A model generated the notes under the pieces. The model made no database searches. It saw only the letters and a list, made by a program, of their open reading frames with translations, and was not told the origin of the DNA. Positions 25,141-34,357 of a stretch of DNA of 52,524 nt are shown here, in pieces; positions within the stretch are counted from its first letter, which is position 1, and each line of letters opens with the position of its first letter. The stretch comes from Ruminococcus sp. Phil11 (GTDB taxonomy: Bacteria; Bacillota; Clostridia; Oscillospirales; Ruminococcaceae). Made by a program: the position numbers and the translations under genes. The stretch is from assembly GCA_001940925.1 (NCBI GenBank), contig MSGZ01000030.1:1-52524 (forward strand), in the 5' to 3' direction.

Positions 25141-26145
25141 ATGGCAGAAAAAATTTGGAATGCTCCGCAGCCGGACGAGATCGCTGCGGTGTTCGGCAGC
25201 TATGACACCAACATCAACCTGATCCAGAAGCAGTTTCAGGTCGTGATCGTCAACCGAAACACCGGCATCAAGATCTCCGGTTCGGAGGAAAATATCGAAA
25301 AAGCAGAGCAGGCACTCGATATCCTGCTCCAGAATGTGCGCAGAGGCGCGGGTCTCAATGACCAGACTGCGCGCTATGTCGTTTCCATGGTCGCGGAGGA
25401 CGCCGCGGAGGAGGTCCGCAGGCTCTCGGCCGATGCGGTCAGCCTGACCGTCACCGGCAAGGCCGTCCGGCCGCGCACCGTCGGTCAGAAGCACTATCTC
25501 GATGCGATCGCGGCGAACACGATCGTGCTCGGCATCGGCCCCGCCGGCACCGGAAAGACCTATCTTGCCGTTGCAATGGCGGTCAAGGCACTGAAGGCCG
25601 GGGATATCTCCCGCATCATCCTGACCCGTCCCGCCGTCGAAGCAGGCGAAAAGCTCGGCTTTTTGCCCGGCGACCTGCAGGACAAGGTTGATCCCTATCT
25701 GCGGCCGCTCTACGATGCGCTGTTTGAGATGCTCGGCAGCGAGACCGTCGAGCGCGACCTCGAAAAGAATATCATCGAGATCGCTCCGCTTGCCTATATG
25801 CGCGGGCGCACGCTCGACCATGCGTTCATCATCCTCGATGAGGCGCAGAACACGACCTCTGAACAGATCAAAATGTTCCTGACCCGTCTCGGCGAGGGCA
25901 GCAAAATGGTCATCACCGGCGACATTACCCAGATCGACCTGCCGGACCCCAAACGCTCCGGCCTGATTGAAGCAATGCGCGTGCTGAAAACCGTTGACGA
26001 TATCGCGATCCACGAATTTTCGGAGAAGGATGTCGTCCGGCATAAGCTCGTACAGGATATTATCACCGCTTACGCAAATGACGCGAATCATGAGCAGCGG
26101 AATGCTCAAAATCATCATGAAAGGAAAAAGAGTAAAAATGGCTAA
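25141..26145 (+). CDS. phoH: PhoH-family ATPase (YbeZ-like)
   Basis: 334 residues from the ATG at 25141. The nearest AGGAG is 17 bases away, so the start is the least certain part; an unbroken frame extends further upstream but without family-like sequence. An N-terminal KH-like part (INLIQKQFQVVIVNRNTGI) precedes the PhoH domain with Walker A GIGPAGTGKTYLAVAMAV, RPAVEAGEKLGFLPGDLQ, Walker B FIILDEAQNTT and sensor VITGDITQIDLP. PhoH/YbeZ is an RNA-binding ATPase/helicase-like partner of YbeY in rRNA processing, which agrees with ybeY overlapping its end by eight bases. Confidence 0.92.
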   Translation: MAEKIWNAPQPDEIAAVFGSYDTNINLIQKQFQVVIVNRNTGIKISGSEENIEKAEQALDILLQNVRRGAGLNDQTARYVVSMVAEDAAEEVRRLSADAVSLTVTGKAVRPRTVGQKHYLDAIAANTIVLGIGPAGTGKTYLAVAMAVKALKAGDISRIILTRPAVEAGEKLGFLPGDLQDKVDPYLRPLYDALFEMLGSETVERDLEKNIIEIAPLAYMRGRTLDHAFIILDEAQNTTSEQIKMFLTRLGEGSKMVITGDITQIDLPDPKRSGLIEAMRVLKTVDDIAIHEFSEKDVVRHKLVQDIITAYANDANHEQRNAQNHHERKKSKNG

Positions 26146-26647
26146 GCTGAAGGTTTACATCAAAGACACACAGCATGAGGTGAAGATCCCGGTCGGAATC
26201 CGTCTGCTGATCCGCCGCTGCTGTCAGGCTGTACTCACCACGGAGGGCTTCGGGCATGACACCGAGGTCAGCGTCTCCTTCGTCAACAATGAGGAGATCC
26301 GCAAGCTGAACGCGCAGTACCGCAACAAGGACACGGAGACCGATGTGCTCTCCTTCCCGCTCTGCGAGGGCGATCATCTTGAGATCAACGCCGAAAACGG
26401 ATTCGTGCTGCTCGGCGATATTGTCATTTCCATGGAAATGGCGGTCAAGCAGGCAAAAATGTACGGGCATGTGCTCGAGCGCGAGGTCGCGTTCCTGACT
26501 GTGCACTCCATGCTGCATCTGCTCGGCTATGACCATGAGAAGTCCTCGCTCGAACAGCGCCAGATGCGCGAGAAGGAGGAGTCTGTCCTCGAAAAGCTCG
26601 GCTTTTCCAAGGATACCAGCTATATCGTGCCGGAGGAGCAGGAGTGA
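26138..26647 (+). CDS. ybeY: Endoribonuclease YbeY
   Basis: 169 residues from MAKLKVYIKDTQ. It contains VSVSFVNNEEIRKLNAQYRN, TETDVLSFPL, GDIVISMEMA and the zinc site HSMLHLLGYDHE (H-x3-H-x5-H), which define YbeY, a single-strand RNase for 16S rRNA 3' maturation and ribosome quality control. An AGGA-rich stretch precedes the ATG. It overlaps phoH by eight bases and era follows after three bases, forming the classical phoH-ybeY-era unit. Confidence 0.95.
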   Translation: MAKLKVYIKDTQHEVKIPVGIRLLIRRCCQAVLTTEGFGHDTEVSVSFVNNEEIRKLNAQYRNKDTETDVLSFPLCEGDHLEINAENGFVLLGDIVISMEMAVKQAKMYGHVLEREVAFLTVHSMLHLLGYDHEKSSLEQRQMREKEESVLEKLGFSKDTSYIVPEEQE

Positions 26648-26650
26648 TCC

Positions 26651-27562
26651 ATGCAGGATAACGGCAAGACAAAAATTCTCTTTGCGGCGATCGCCGGTCA
26701 TACCAATGCCGGCAAATCCTCGCTGCTCAATGCGCTGATCGGCGAGAAGATCGCGTCCGTCAGCCCCAAGCCGCAGACGACCCGCACCCGCATCACCGGC
26801 ATCCGGAACATCGGACAGACGCAGCTCGTCTTTACCGATACGCCTGGCCTGCACAGAGCGCAGACCAAACTCGGTGACCAGATGCTGAAGGCGGCAAAAG
26901 AGGCCGTTTCGGATATCGACTGCGTGATCTTTATGCAGGACTGCACCAAGCCGCTCGGCGAGCAGGAGCAGATCATGCTGGACAACCTCACAAAGCAGGG
27001 CACGCCGGTCATCTTCCTTTATAATAAGATCGACCTGCTGAGCGACAAATCAAAGCTTGCGCCGCTGCTTGTTTCTGCCGAGGAACGCTGGCATCCCGCC
27101 GCACTGATCCCGGTTTCCGTCACAAAAAACGACGGTGTACAGGCTGTGCTGGATGAGCTCATGCAGAGAGCCGTTGAGGGGCCGCATTACTTTCCCGAGG
27201 ACATGATCACCGATCAGCCGGAGCGTGTGCTCGCGGCAGAGATCGTCCGGGAACAGCTCCTCTATCTGCTGCAGGATGAGGTCCCGCACGGCATCGCTGT
27301 CGTGACGGAATCCTTCTCCGAGAGAGAGGACAAGGATATCCTCAATATCTCTGTGCTCATCTACTGCGAGAAGGAATCCCACAAGCGCATCATCATCGGC
27401 AAGAACGGCTCCATGCTGAAAAAGGTCGGTGCCAATGCGCGCAGAGAACTTGAAAAATTCTTCCGGATTCAGGTCAATCTGCAAACATGGGTCAAGGTCA
27501 AGGAGGACTGGCGCAACCGCGATATGCTGCTTGAACAGTTCGGACTGAATTTCAATCAGTAA
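26651..27562 (+). CDS. era: GTPase Era
   Basis: 303 residues. GTPase motifs: P-loop GHTNAGKSSLLN (the usual form is GRPNVGKSTL, so G1 is diverged but keeps GxxxxGKS), TTRTRI (G2), DTPGLH (G3), NKID (G4). A C-terminal KH domain has IIIGKNGSMLKKVGANARRE and ends in WVKVKEDWRN. Era binds the 3' end of 16S rRNA and assists 30S assembly. GGAGTGATCC precedes the ATG. It is last of the phoH-ybeY-era overlap chain; the next gene starts 31 bases on. Confidence 0.97.
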   Translation: MQDNGKTKILFAAIAGHTNAGKSSLLNALIGEKIASVSPKPQTTRTRITGIRNIGQTQLVFTDTPGLHRAQTKLGDQMLKAAKEAVSDIDCVIFMQDCTKPLGEQEQIMLDNLTKQGTPVIFLYNKIDLLSDKSKLAPLLVSAEERWHPAALIPVSVTKNDGVQAVLDELMQRAVEGPHYFPEDMITDQPERVLAAEIVREQLLYLLQDEVPHGIAVVTESFSEREDKDILNISVLIYCEKESHKRIIIGKNGSMLKKVGANARRELEKFFRIQVNLQTWVKVKEDWRNRDMLLEQFGLNFNQ

Positions 27563-27593
27563 CACGCTATCTGACAATGAAAAGGAGAACAGC

Positions 27594-28877
27594 ATGGATC
27601 AGCAGCAGCATTCAAACTGGAAATGCCCGCAGTGCGGCCTGAATGATATCGGCGGCGATAAGATCAAATGTCCCCGCTGCGGCAAAAAACGCAACCGCTG
27701 GGGCTACTGGGACTGCGCAAGCTGCCAGACCAAGGGCATCCGCGCAGACCACAAGGAATGCCCCGGCTGCGGCAGACCGCGCGACAGAAAGGTCAAGTTC
27801 TATCTGCGGGACGATCTCATTGAGTTTGTCGATGAGGTCTCCGGCAACGACGCGGTGCGCATCCGGAAGGCAAACTGGATCTGCCCCTACTGCCAGCAGC
27901 AGAACGACGATGCCGTACAGGTCTGCGCCTACTGCGGCGCGAACCGGTCTGAAAGCACCGAAAAATATCACGATGTCAAAAAGGAGCCGGAGCCCAAGCC
28001 TGCTCCGGCAAAACCGAAAACCAAAAAGAAATCCGGATGCCTGCTCGCCACGATCATCATGGGCGCTTTCTTCGGCATCATGTTTATCATTGCGGGCATC
28101 AGCACGGCGATCGACAAGGCCAGCAGCAAAAAGGTCCGCACCGCCGATCTGACGGATGCCTACTGGGAGACCAATGTCTACATCGAGGAGCTCAAGACCT
28201 TTGAGGGCAATGACTGGGAGCTCCCCGCAGACGCAAGACTGCTCCGCACGGCGACCGAACAGTACGAATACGTTGACCACTACGAGCGGCGTTCCCGCGA
28301 GGTCTGGGTGGATGACGATGACGACTGGGACGACGATGACGACTGGGACTGGGGCGGCGGCGATGACTGGGACGACGGCGGCTGGGAGGATTACGGCGAC
28401 GGTCAGTTCGGTGTCTTTCAGATGCCGTTCCCGCTGACAGCCTGCACCGTGCAGCCCGGTGCAGTTCTGATGCGCTACGAAACGGAGTATTACGACGAAC
28501 CGATCTACGCATCCGAACCGCGCACCAAGTATTACTACGAATACGATCAGTGGGTGGACGGACGTCTGCTCACGACAAACGGAAAGCCCGGCACCGAGCC
28601 TTACTTCGCGGATGTTGTCCTCGGAGAAAAGGAACGCGAGCAGGGCAGAACGACCGACTACTATATCAGCTTCCTGTATAAAGACGAACAGGTGCGGCTC
28701 AATGTCCCGGCGGATGTGTTCAATGATGTCACAAAAGAGCAGCAGCTCGCTTTCCGCTGTGATATCACCGAGAGCAAGAAAGACCCTGTTTTCTTTGTAC
28801 AGTCCGGCGGACAGGAATATGAATGCCGGAACGTCCTGGTCCATATTGACGACAGCGATCTTGACTTTGGATACTGA
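27594..28877 (+). CDS. Zinc-ribbon membrane protein with Asp/Trp-rich tract
   Basis: 427 residues; not a family I can name. Cytosolic N-terminus (to about 120): four CxxC-type knuckles, WKCPQCG, KCPRCGKKR, DCASCQTKG/ECPGCGRPR and WICPYCQQQ/VCAYCGANR, resembling RanBP2-type or zinc-ribbon repeats. A Lys/Pro-rich linker leads to one membrane span (CLLATIIMGAFFGIMFIIAG, about 143-163). The outside part has an extreme acidic-tryptophan tract (codons at about 28308-28407, WDDDDDWDWGGG-like) and two YYEYDQW/YETEYYDEP segments rich in Tyr. An AAAGGAG precedes the ATG. It sits between era and the yqzL-like gene in an otherwise standard order, so it looks inserted there. Confidence 0.7.
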   Translation: MDQQQHSNWKCPQCGLNDIGGDKIKCPRCGKKRNRWGYWDCASCQTKGIRADHKECPGCGRPRDRKVKFYLRDDLIEFVDEVSGNDAVRIRKANWICPYCQQQNDDAVQVCAYCGANRSESTEKYHDVKKEPEPKPAPAKPKTKKKSGCLLATIIMGAFFGIMFIIAGISTAIDKASSKKVRTADLTDAYWETNVYIEELKTFEGNDWELPADARLLRTATEQYEYVDHYERRSREVWVDDDDDWDDDDDWDWGGGDDWDDGGWEDYGDGQFGVFQMPFPLTACTVQPGAVLMRYETEYYDEPIYASEPRTKYYYEYDQWVDGRLLTTNGKPGTEPYFADVVLGEKEREQGRTTDYYISFLYKDEQVRLNVPADVFNDVTKEQQLAFRCDITESKKDPVFFVQSGGQEYECRNVLVHIDDSDLDFGY

Positions 28878-28954
28878 GAACCGGCGGACAGCGATCGTCC
28901 GGAAATATCCGGTCTGCGCTTTCGGCAGCAGAAATTACCATGCAAACAATCAGA

Positions 28955-29002
28955 GATTCCGCATATACTGCTCCCGAAAAGGGGGCAAAGATATGCGGAA
29001 TC
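28955..29002 (+). promoter_or_regulatory. Hairpin enclosing the ribosome site and start codon of the yqzL-like gene
   Basis: GATTCCGCATAT (28955-28966) is perfectly complementary to ATATGCGGAATC (28991-29002), whose ATG is the start codon of the next gene. Within the loop GCTCCC pairs with GGGGGC (one G-U), hiding the purine-rich ribosome site as well. This fits a translational control element. The other 75 bases of the gap after 28877 show nothing. Confidence 0.55.
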
Positions 29003-29190
29003 AGAATGCTTATCTGACCGGCAGAGCCGCGGACAGTCAGCGCATGAGACGCTGGGACGCGTTCTGTCAGAGCGGCAGCATCGCGGACTATCTTCAGTAC
29101 CGCGGCTGCACGGAAGGAACGGAGGGAACCGGAATTGCCGACAACCCTGACTGTCCGCGGACTGGTCATCCGGGAGACACCCGTGCATGA
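28993..29190 (+). CDS. YqzL-like small protein
   Basis: 65 residues: MRNQNAYLTGRAADSQRM, then RRWDAFCQSGSIADYLQYRG, then a short polar tail. The W-x-x-F-x-x-(S/T)G-x-(I/V)-x-x-Y-L pattern is that of YqzL, a very small protein of unknown function encoded between era and recO in Bacillus and clostridia, and the position here is the same. The 28993 ATG has GGGGG upstream but both lie in a hairpin; an ATG at 29044 would give a 48-residue form, nearer the usual size. The 3' end overlaps recO by 56 bases. Recognition is by motif and place only. Confidence 0.6.
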   Translation: MRNQNAYLTGRAADSQRMRRWDAFCQSGSIADYLQYRGCTEGTEGTGIADNPDCPRTGHPGDTRA

Positions 29191-29890
29191 TGCGGACAAG
29201 CTGTTTGATCTGTTCACGGAAAACGGCATCCTCACCGTGCAGGCGAAAAGCGTCCGGAAATCCGGCAGCAAGTACGGTGCCGTGACGCAGCTGTTTTCCT
29301 ACGGCGAGTTCTGCCTCCGGGAAAGCAGCGGGCGGTTCTATCTGGACAGTGCCGTCTCGCTGAACCTGTTTTACGGCATCCGGAATGACCTCAATGCACT
29401 TGCACTCGCGTCCTATTTTTCCGAACTGATCCGGAAAACAGCGACCGATCAGCCGCAGCCGCAGCTACTGCGGCTGTATCTGCTTTCTCTGCATCATTTA
29501 TCGGAGCATGACAGGCCGCTGCCGCTGGTCAAGGCGGTCTTTGAACTGCGGCTCATGACGGAGCTCGGCCTGATGCCGAACCTCGTCTGCTGCCCCGTCT
29601 GCATGACCTATCTGCCGGTACATCCGGTGCTGCGCATCGGGGAGGCAGACCTTGTATGCAGAGACTGCCGCAGCGGGATCTCCGAACTGGATCTTGAGAC
29701 GAAGCAGTCCGTGCTGCTGGCCGCCCGTCAGGCGGTCTATGCAGACTTTGAACGGCTGTTTCAGTTTAAGCTGAAGGGCGAAAGCGAAACGCAGTTTGCC
29801 GCATATGCAGAAAGCTATCTGCTGCACCGGCTCGGACTTTCGCTCCCGACGCTGCATTTTTATCATGCGCTGACCGATCCGGAATCATGA
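29135..29890 (+). CDS. recO: DNA repair protein RecO
   Basis: 251 residues from a TTG at 29135 with GGAGG nine bases upstream. The N-terminal OB fold starts MPTTLTVRGLVIRETPVHDA, followed by the helical RecO core and a zinc site formed by CCPVCMTY and LVCRDCRSG (about residues 150-180). RecO loads RecA with RecR on SSB-coated gaps. It follows the yqzL-like gene with overlap, as in the standard era-yqzL-recO order, and mutS2 begins 27 bases later. Confidence 0.93.
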   Translation: MPTTLTVRGLVIRETPVHDADKLFDLFTENGILTVQAKSVRKSGSKYGAVTQLFSYGEFCLRESSGRFYLDSAVSLNLFYGIRNDLNALALASYFSELIRKTATDQPQPQLLRLYLLSLHHLSEHDRPLPLVKAVFELRLMTELGLMPNLVCCPVCMTYLPVHPVLRIGEADLVCRDCRSGISELDLETKQSVLLAARQAVYADFERLFQFKLKGESETQFAAYAESYLLHRLGLSLPTLHFYHALTDPES

Positions 29891-29917
29891 CCCGAATCTG
29901 ACAAAAAGGAACCCCCT

Positions 29918-32317
29918 ATGAATACAAAATTATCTCAGGATTACATCACGCTGGAGCTTCATAAGGTGCTGGAAATGCTCGCCGCCGAAGCTGCCAACGA
30001 AAAAACAAAGGAACTCGCGCGCGCATTGACACCCGACAACGATCCTGCACGCGTGCGCTATGCTTTGCAGCAGACCGAGGACGCCTTTCAGCTTTCGGTG
30101 CGCTTCGGCTCGCCCGCCTTCGACAGCTTTTCCGATGTCTGTGCGGCGATCCGCAGAACGCAGTCCGGCGCGCGCGTCTCGCTCAAAGAGCTGCTTGAAA
30201 TCGCGCGGCTGCTCCGGCAGATCTCCGCGCTGACGGACTGGTACGACCACTGCGGACAAATGGAGAATACCCTCTCCGACCTGTTCCGCAGACTGCAGCC
30301 GAATCCCTACCTCGCAGACCTGCTCGAACGCTCCATTGAAAATGAGGAACGGCTCGCCGATGCGGCAAGCCCCGCACTCGGTCAGATTCGCAGGAAGATC
30401 ACGCAGGCCGGACTGAAGCTCCGCGAAAAGCTCGAAAAAATGATCCGCTCCGCTTCCATGCAGACCTACCTGCAGGAGCAGATCATCACGATCCGCGACG
30501 GACGGTATGTCATCCCCGTCAAGGCAGAGCACCGCGGTGACGTCGCCGGTCTAATCCATGATACCTCCGCGACCGGCCAGACCTATTTCATTGAGCCGAT
30601 GGCGATCGTTGATGCGAACAACGATATCCGACTGCTCGAAACACAGGAGCAGGAGGAGATCGAACGCATCATCCAGAAGCTATGCAGTGAATGCGGACAG
30701 TACGCAGATGCGCTGATCCAGGGCTATGACATCGCGGCGGAGCTGAACCTCTACTTCGCAAAAGCGTCACTCGGCACGATGCAGCGCGGCATGATCCCGC
30801 AGATCACCGAGGACGGCTCGCTGCTGCTGAAAAAGGCACGGCATCCGCTGATCGACCCGAAAACCGTTGTACCGATCGACATTGCGCTCGGCGAGGATTA
30901 CCATGCGCTCATCATCACCGGCCCGAACACCGGCGGCAAGACCGTCGCGCTGAAAACCGTCGGACTGCTCTCCGCCATGGCGATGTGCGGTCTGATGATC
31001 CCTGCCGCAGACGGCAGCCGGATCGCAGTTTTTGATCGCATTCTCGTCGATATCGGCGACCGGCAGAGCATCGAATACAATCTCTCGACCTTCTCTGCAC
31101 ATACGCTGCAGGATATCGAGATCATCAAAACCGCCGACGACCGCACGCTCGTCCTGATCGACGAGCTGGGCTCCGGCACCGACCCGGTCGAGGGCGCGGC
31201 ACTGGCTGTCGCGGTCATTGAGCGGCTGCGAATGCAGGGGGCTGAGCTGATCGTCACGACGCATTATCAGGAACTGAAACGCTATGCGCTGGAAACGGAC
31301 GACGTCGAGAACGCATCCTGCGAATTTGACCTTGAAACATTAAAGCCGACCTATAAGCTGGTGATCGGCTCGCCCGGAAAATCCAATGCGTTTGCGATCT
31401 CCAAGTCACTCGGTATGCCGGATGACGTCATTGCACACGCAAAGGAACTCATCAGCTCGGAGAACCAGCGGTTTGAACGCGCCGTCGAGCAGCTTGACCG
31501 CGCAAGAGCGCAGCACGAAAAGGAGCTTGCGGAGCTGACAAGGCTGCGCGAAAGCACAGCGGTCCACGAAAAGGAAGTCCGCGAGCAGGCTGAACTGCTG
31601 GAGCAAAAGCGCGAGGAAGAACTCTCGAAGATTCGTGCGCAGGCAAGGCGCATCGTGGAACAGACCGTTACCGAATCCAATGCGCTGCTGGATGAGCTCC
31701 GCGATCTGAAAAAGCTCAAGGATCAGGCACTCGCAGAACAGGCCGCGGCTGCCAAGGCGCACGCAAAGCAGACCATTGACCGCCTTTACGAAAATTCCGA
31801 TACCGACGAGCAGGGCGACTACACGCTGCCGCGGCCGCTCAAAATCGGCGATTCCGTGCTGATCGTCTCTATGGGACGGAGCGGCACGGTCGTTGCGGAG
31901 CCCGCCGGCAAAATGGTCACCGTGCAGATCGGCGCGATGAAGACCCGCGTGCCGGTCGAGAACCTGCGGCTCGAAAAGCAGCAGCCGAAACAGCAGCAGA
32001 AGCAGCAGCAGAAAGTTCATACCACGACCGTTGTGCGCTCCGATAAGGGCAAGGGCGGCAGCGGCGTGCGCTCGTCTGCAACGGAGCTCGATATCCGCGG
32101 CTGTACCGTCGATGAGGGCATCATGATGACCGAGAACTTTATCGCGGGCTCTCTGCTCTCCGGCTTCGAGACCGTCACCATTATCCACGGAAAAGGCACC
32201 GGTGCCCTGCGCAAGGGCATCCACGACCACCTGCGCCGCATGAAGCAGGTCAAGGCGTTCCGTCCCGGCGTTTACGGCGAGGGCGAGGACGGCGTGACCG
32301 TCGTCACACTGAAATAA
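29918..32317 (+). CDS. mutS2: MutS2 endonuclease/ATPase
   Basis: 799 residues, normal for MutS2. Core helices are followed by Walker A ITGPNTGGKTVALKTVG (about 333), Walker B LVLIDELGSGTDPVEGAAL and the signature VTTHYQELKRYA. A long coiled coil with Lys/Glu repeats spans about 520-640, then a KOW-like GDSVLIVSMGRSGTVV, a Gln/Lys-rich linker (QQPKQQQKQQQK), and the C-terminal Smr nuclease domain with LDIRGCTVDEG and IIHGKGTGALRKGI. MutS2 acts in recombination control and rescue of collided ribosomes (family knowledge). AAGGA precedes the ATG. Confidence 0.97.
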   Translation: MNTKLSQDYITLELHKVLEMLAAEAANEKTKELARALTPDNDPARVRYALQQTEDAFQLSVRFGSPAFDSFSDVCAAIRRTQSGARVSLKELLEIARLLRQISALTDWYDHCGQMENTLSDLFRRLQPNPYLADLLERSIENEERLADAASPALGQIRRKITQAGLKLREKLEKMIRSASMQTYLQEQIITIRDGRYVIPVKAEHRGDVAGLIHDTSATGQTYFIEPMAIVDANNDIRLLETQEQEEIERIIQKLCSECGQYADALIQGYDIAAELNLYFAKASLGTMQRGMIPQITEDGSLLLKKARHPLIDPKTVVPIDIALGEDYHALIITGPNTGGKTVALKTVGLLSAMAMCGLMIPAADGSRIAVFDRILVDIGDRQSIEYNLSTFSAHTLQDIEIIKTADDRTLVLIDELGSGTDPVEGAALAVAVIERLRMQGAELIVTTHYQELKRYALETDDVENASCEFDLETLKPTYKLVIGSPGKSNAFAISKSLGMPDDVIAHAKELISSENQRFERAVEQLDRARAQHEKELAELTRLRESTAVHEKEVREQAELLEQKREEELSKIRAQARRIVEQTVTESNALLDELRDLKKLKDQALAEQAAAAKAHAKQTIDRLYENSDTDEQGDYTLPRPLKIGDSVLIVSMGRSGTVVAEPAGKMVTVQIGAMKTRVPVENLRLEKQQPKQQQKQQQKVHTTTVVRSDKGKGGSGVRSSATELDIRGCTVDEGIMMTENFIAGSLLSGFETVTIIHGKGTGALRKGIHDHLRRMKQVKAFRPGVYGEGEDGVTVVTLK

Positions 32318-32330
32318 GGAGAGGCACCGC

Positions 32331-33458
32331 ATGAAGCAAGCTGATTACTCGGAGATCTCTCCGGTCGATCTCAGCAATCCGTTCCGGAACCCGACCGAGG
32401 AGCCGGACTACAGCCCCGATTACCGCGAGATCCTCCCGACGCTCGATATGCCTGACTGCAAGCTCCCGCTGATCCCGCAGCAGACCGAACGGACAGCCCT
32501 CAGACGCTGCTTTGCGCTGATCTTTCTGTCCCTGCTGTTCGCTTTTGTGACTGCCTGGACGATCTACGTTCTGCTGCAGACCGGCGTAACCTTCGCACTG
32601 CGGCACAACGATCTGAAACGCCTCGGGGAGCTGCCCGAAAATTACCAGATGATCGTCATGCAGTATCTGGACGACAGCACGATCAATACCGCCCTGCGGC
32701 TGATCGCATTCACGGTCGGCAACCTGTCCGCATTTCTCATCGGCTCCGCGCTGACGCATATGCCGAAGGGACAATATTTCAGGCTGCGCGGCCTGACCGC
32801 CGCTAGGACCGTCTCCTACATCATGCTCGGGCTCTGGATCCAGATGCTGGCAGGCTATGCAGGCGAATGGGTCACGAAGTTTCTCCGGGCGGCCGGTGTT
32901 CCCGTTTATGCGCCGGATATCTCACTGGACGGCTCCCTTTCAAAGACCGCGCTGCTCGTGCTTTATGTATGCATTCTCGCACCGGTCACCGAGGAGCTGC
33001 TGCTCAGAGGCTTCGCGCTGAAAAACCTCAGCCGCGTCAGCCAGCGGTTCGGCATTCTGATGACCGCGCTGCTCTTTGCGCTGATGCACGAGAATCTCCC
33101 GCAGTTCCTGTTCACGTTCCCGCTCGGCATTCTGCTTGCATATATCACAGTCCGGCACGATTCCGTCACGCCCGCGATCATCACGCATATCTGCGTCAAT
33201 TCCGCCGCAATGCTGCTTGAAGCAGGCAGGCTTTATCTCCCGGACAGTACATTCCGCAAGGCCGATATGATCTGTAAGCTGTTCGTGCTGCTGCTCGGGA
33301 CTGTCTCCCTCTTTTATATGCTGCTGACCGAACGGATGCCCGATCTCACGCCGCATCAGAGCGAACGCACCAAGCGTCTCGTCGTGACCGCCCCGCTTTT
33401 CTGGGTGCTCATCGCCGTACATATCGGCATGGCGTGGTATGCAGCTTATACCATGTAA
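32331..33458 (+). CDS. CPBP-family intramembrane glutamic protease
   Basis: 375 residues with about eight membrane spans. The CPBP/Abi motifs are visible: APVTEELLLRGFAL (EExxxR), FALMHENLPQFLF (FxxxH) and ITHICVNSAAML (HxxxN). Such enzymes act like type II CAAX proteases and are linked to bacteriocin immunity or membrane-protein processing; the substrate is unknown. The start follows AAGGAG and lies 13 bases after mutS2. The cytosolic N-terminal 50 residues are Pro/Asp-rich. Confidence 0.85.
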   Translation: MKQADYSEISPVDLSNPFRNPTEEPDYSPDYREILPTLDMPDCKLPLIPQQTERTALRRCFALIFLSLLFAFVTAWTIYVLLQTGVTFALRHNDLKRLGELPENYQMIVMQYLDDSTINTALRLIAFTVGNLSAFLIGSALTHMPKGQYFRLRGLTAARTVSYIMLGLWIQMLAGYAGEWVTKFLRAAGVPVYAPDISLDGSLSKTALLVLYVCILAPVTEELLLRGFALKNLSRVSQRFGILMTALLFALMHENLPQFLFTFPLGILLAYITVRHDSVTPAIITHICVNSAAMLLEAGRLYLPDSTFRKADMICKLFVLLLGTVSLFYMLLTERMPDLTPHQSERTKRLVVTAPLFWVLIAVHIGMAWYAAYTM

Positions 33459-33495
33459 AACAACACTGCCAACCCCAACTGAAAGGATGATTACC

Positions 33496-34245
33496 ATGTA
33501 CCGTTTTGATGTTGACCGCGCGATCGAGGATTGCTGCCGCTGGATCCAGGACTGGTTCGCCGAAAACGGCGACGGCTGCAAGGCTGTCCTCGGCGTCTCC
33601 GGCGGAAAGGACAGCTCTGTCTGTGCCGCGCTGCTCTGCAGGGCACTCGGCGTACACAGAGTCGTCGGCGTGCTGATGCCCCGCGGCGAGCAGCCCGATA
33701 TCGACGATTCCAGGCTGCTCTGCAAGCACCTCGGCATCACCAATGTGACCGTGAACATCGGTGAAGCTGCCGATGCGCTGGAACGTGCCGTCGCGGCCTC
33801 CCTGCCGCTCTCCGTGCAGGCAACGACCAATCTGCCGCCGCGCATCCGCATGACGGCTGTCTATGCCGTTTCCCAGAGCGTCAACGGCAGAGTTGCAAAC
33901 ACCTGCAATTTCTCCGAGGACTGGGTCGGCTATTCCACGCGCTGGGGCGACAGCGTCGGTGATTTTGCACCGCTCGCGAACTTCACCGTCACCGAGGTCA
34001 AGGCGATCGGCAGAGCGCTCGGGCTTCCTGCACAGCTCGTCGATAAGGCACCGTCGGACGGTCTCTGCGGCAAAACGGATGAGGATAACCTCGGCTTTAC
34101 CTACGCGGAGCTCGATCTCTATCTCCGCGAGGGCATTGAGCCTTCTCCGGAGAAAAAGGCACTCATCGACCGCAAGCATAAGCAGAATCTCTTTAAGCTC
34201 AAGATGATGCCGGCATTCCCGTTTGACCCGTGCGCGGAGCAATAA
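33496..34245 (+). CDS. nadE: NAD synthase (ammonia-dependent type)
   Basis: 249 residues. It adenylates and amidates deamido-NAD to NAD. The PP-loop VLGVSGGKDSSVCAALL is near residue 30, with PRGEQPDIDDS, VANTCNFSEDWVGYSTRWGD (ammonia/deamido site), DFAPLANFTVTEV and KAPSDGLCGKTDEDNLGF. No glutaminase domain is present, so ammonia is the likely nitrogen donor. The ATG at 33496 has AAAGGATG upstream; an earlier in-frame start overlaps the CPBP gene and lacks a site. It ends before a strong bidirectional terminator. Confidence 0.95.
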   Translation: MYRFDVDRAIEDCCRWIQDWFAENGDGCKAVLGVSGGKDSSVCAALLCRALGVHRVVGVLMPRGEQPDIDDSRLLCKHLGITNVTVNIGEAADALERAVAASLPLSVQATTNLPPRIRMTAVYAVSQSVNGRVANTCNFSEDWVGYSTRWGDSVGDFAPLANFTVTEVKAIGRALGLPAQLVDKAPSDGLCGKTDEDNLGFTYAELDLYLREGIEPSPEKKALIDRKHKQNLFKLKMMPAFPFDPCAEQ

Positions 34246-34301
34246 ACAGCGCACGCCCTTTTTTCACAGTTCAAGCTGCCGCAATACATTCAAAAAAGCA
34301 C

Positions 34302-34339
34302 AAAAAGGACGCTGATACAAGTGAATCAGCGTCCTTTTT
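34302..34339. terminator. Bidirectional terminator nadE/engB
   Basis: AAAAAGGACGCTGAT pairs perfectly with ATCAGCGTCCTTTTT around ACAAGTGA. The T-runs on both strands end the convergent nadE and engB units. Confidence 0.93.
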
Positions 34340-34357
34340 CATATACATCCGAAGCCC

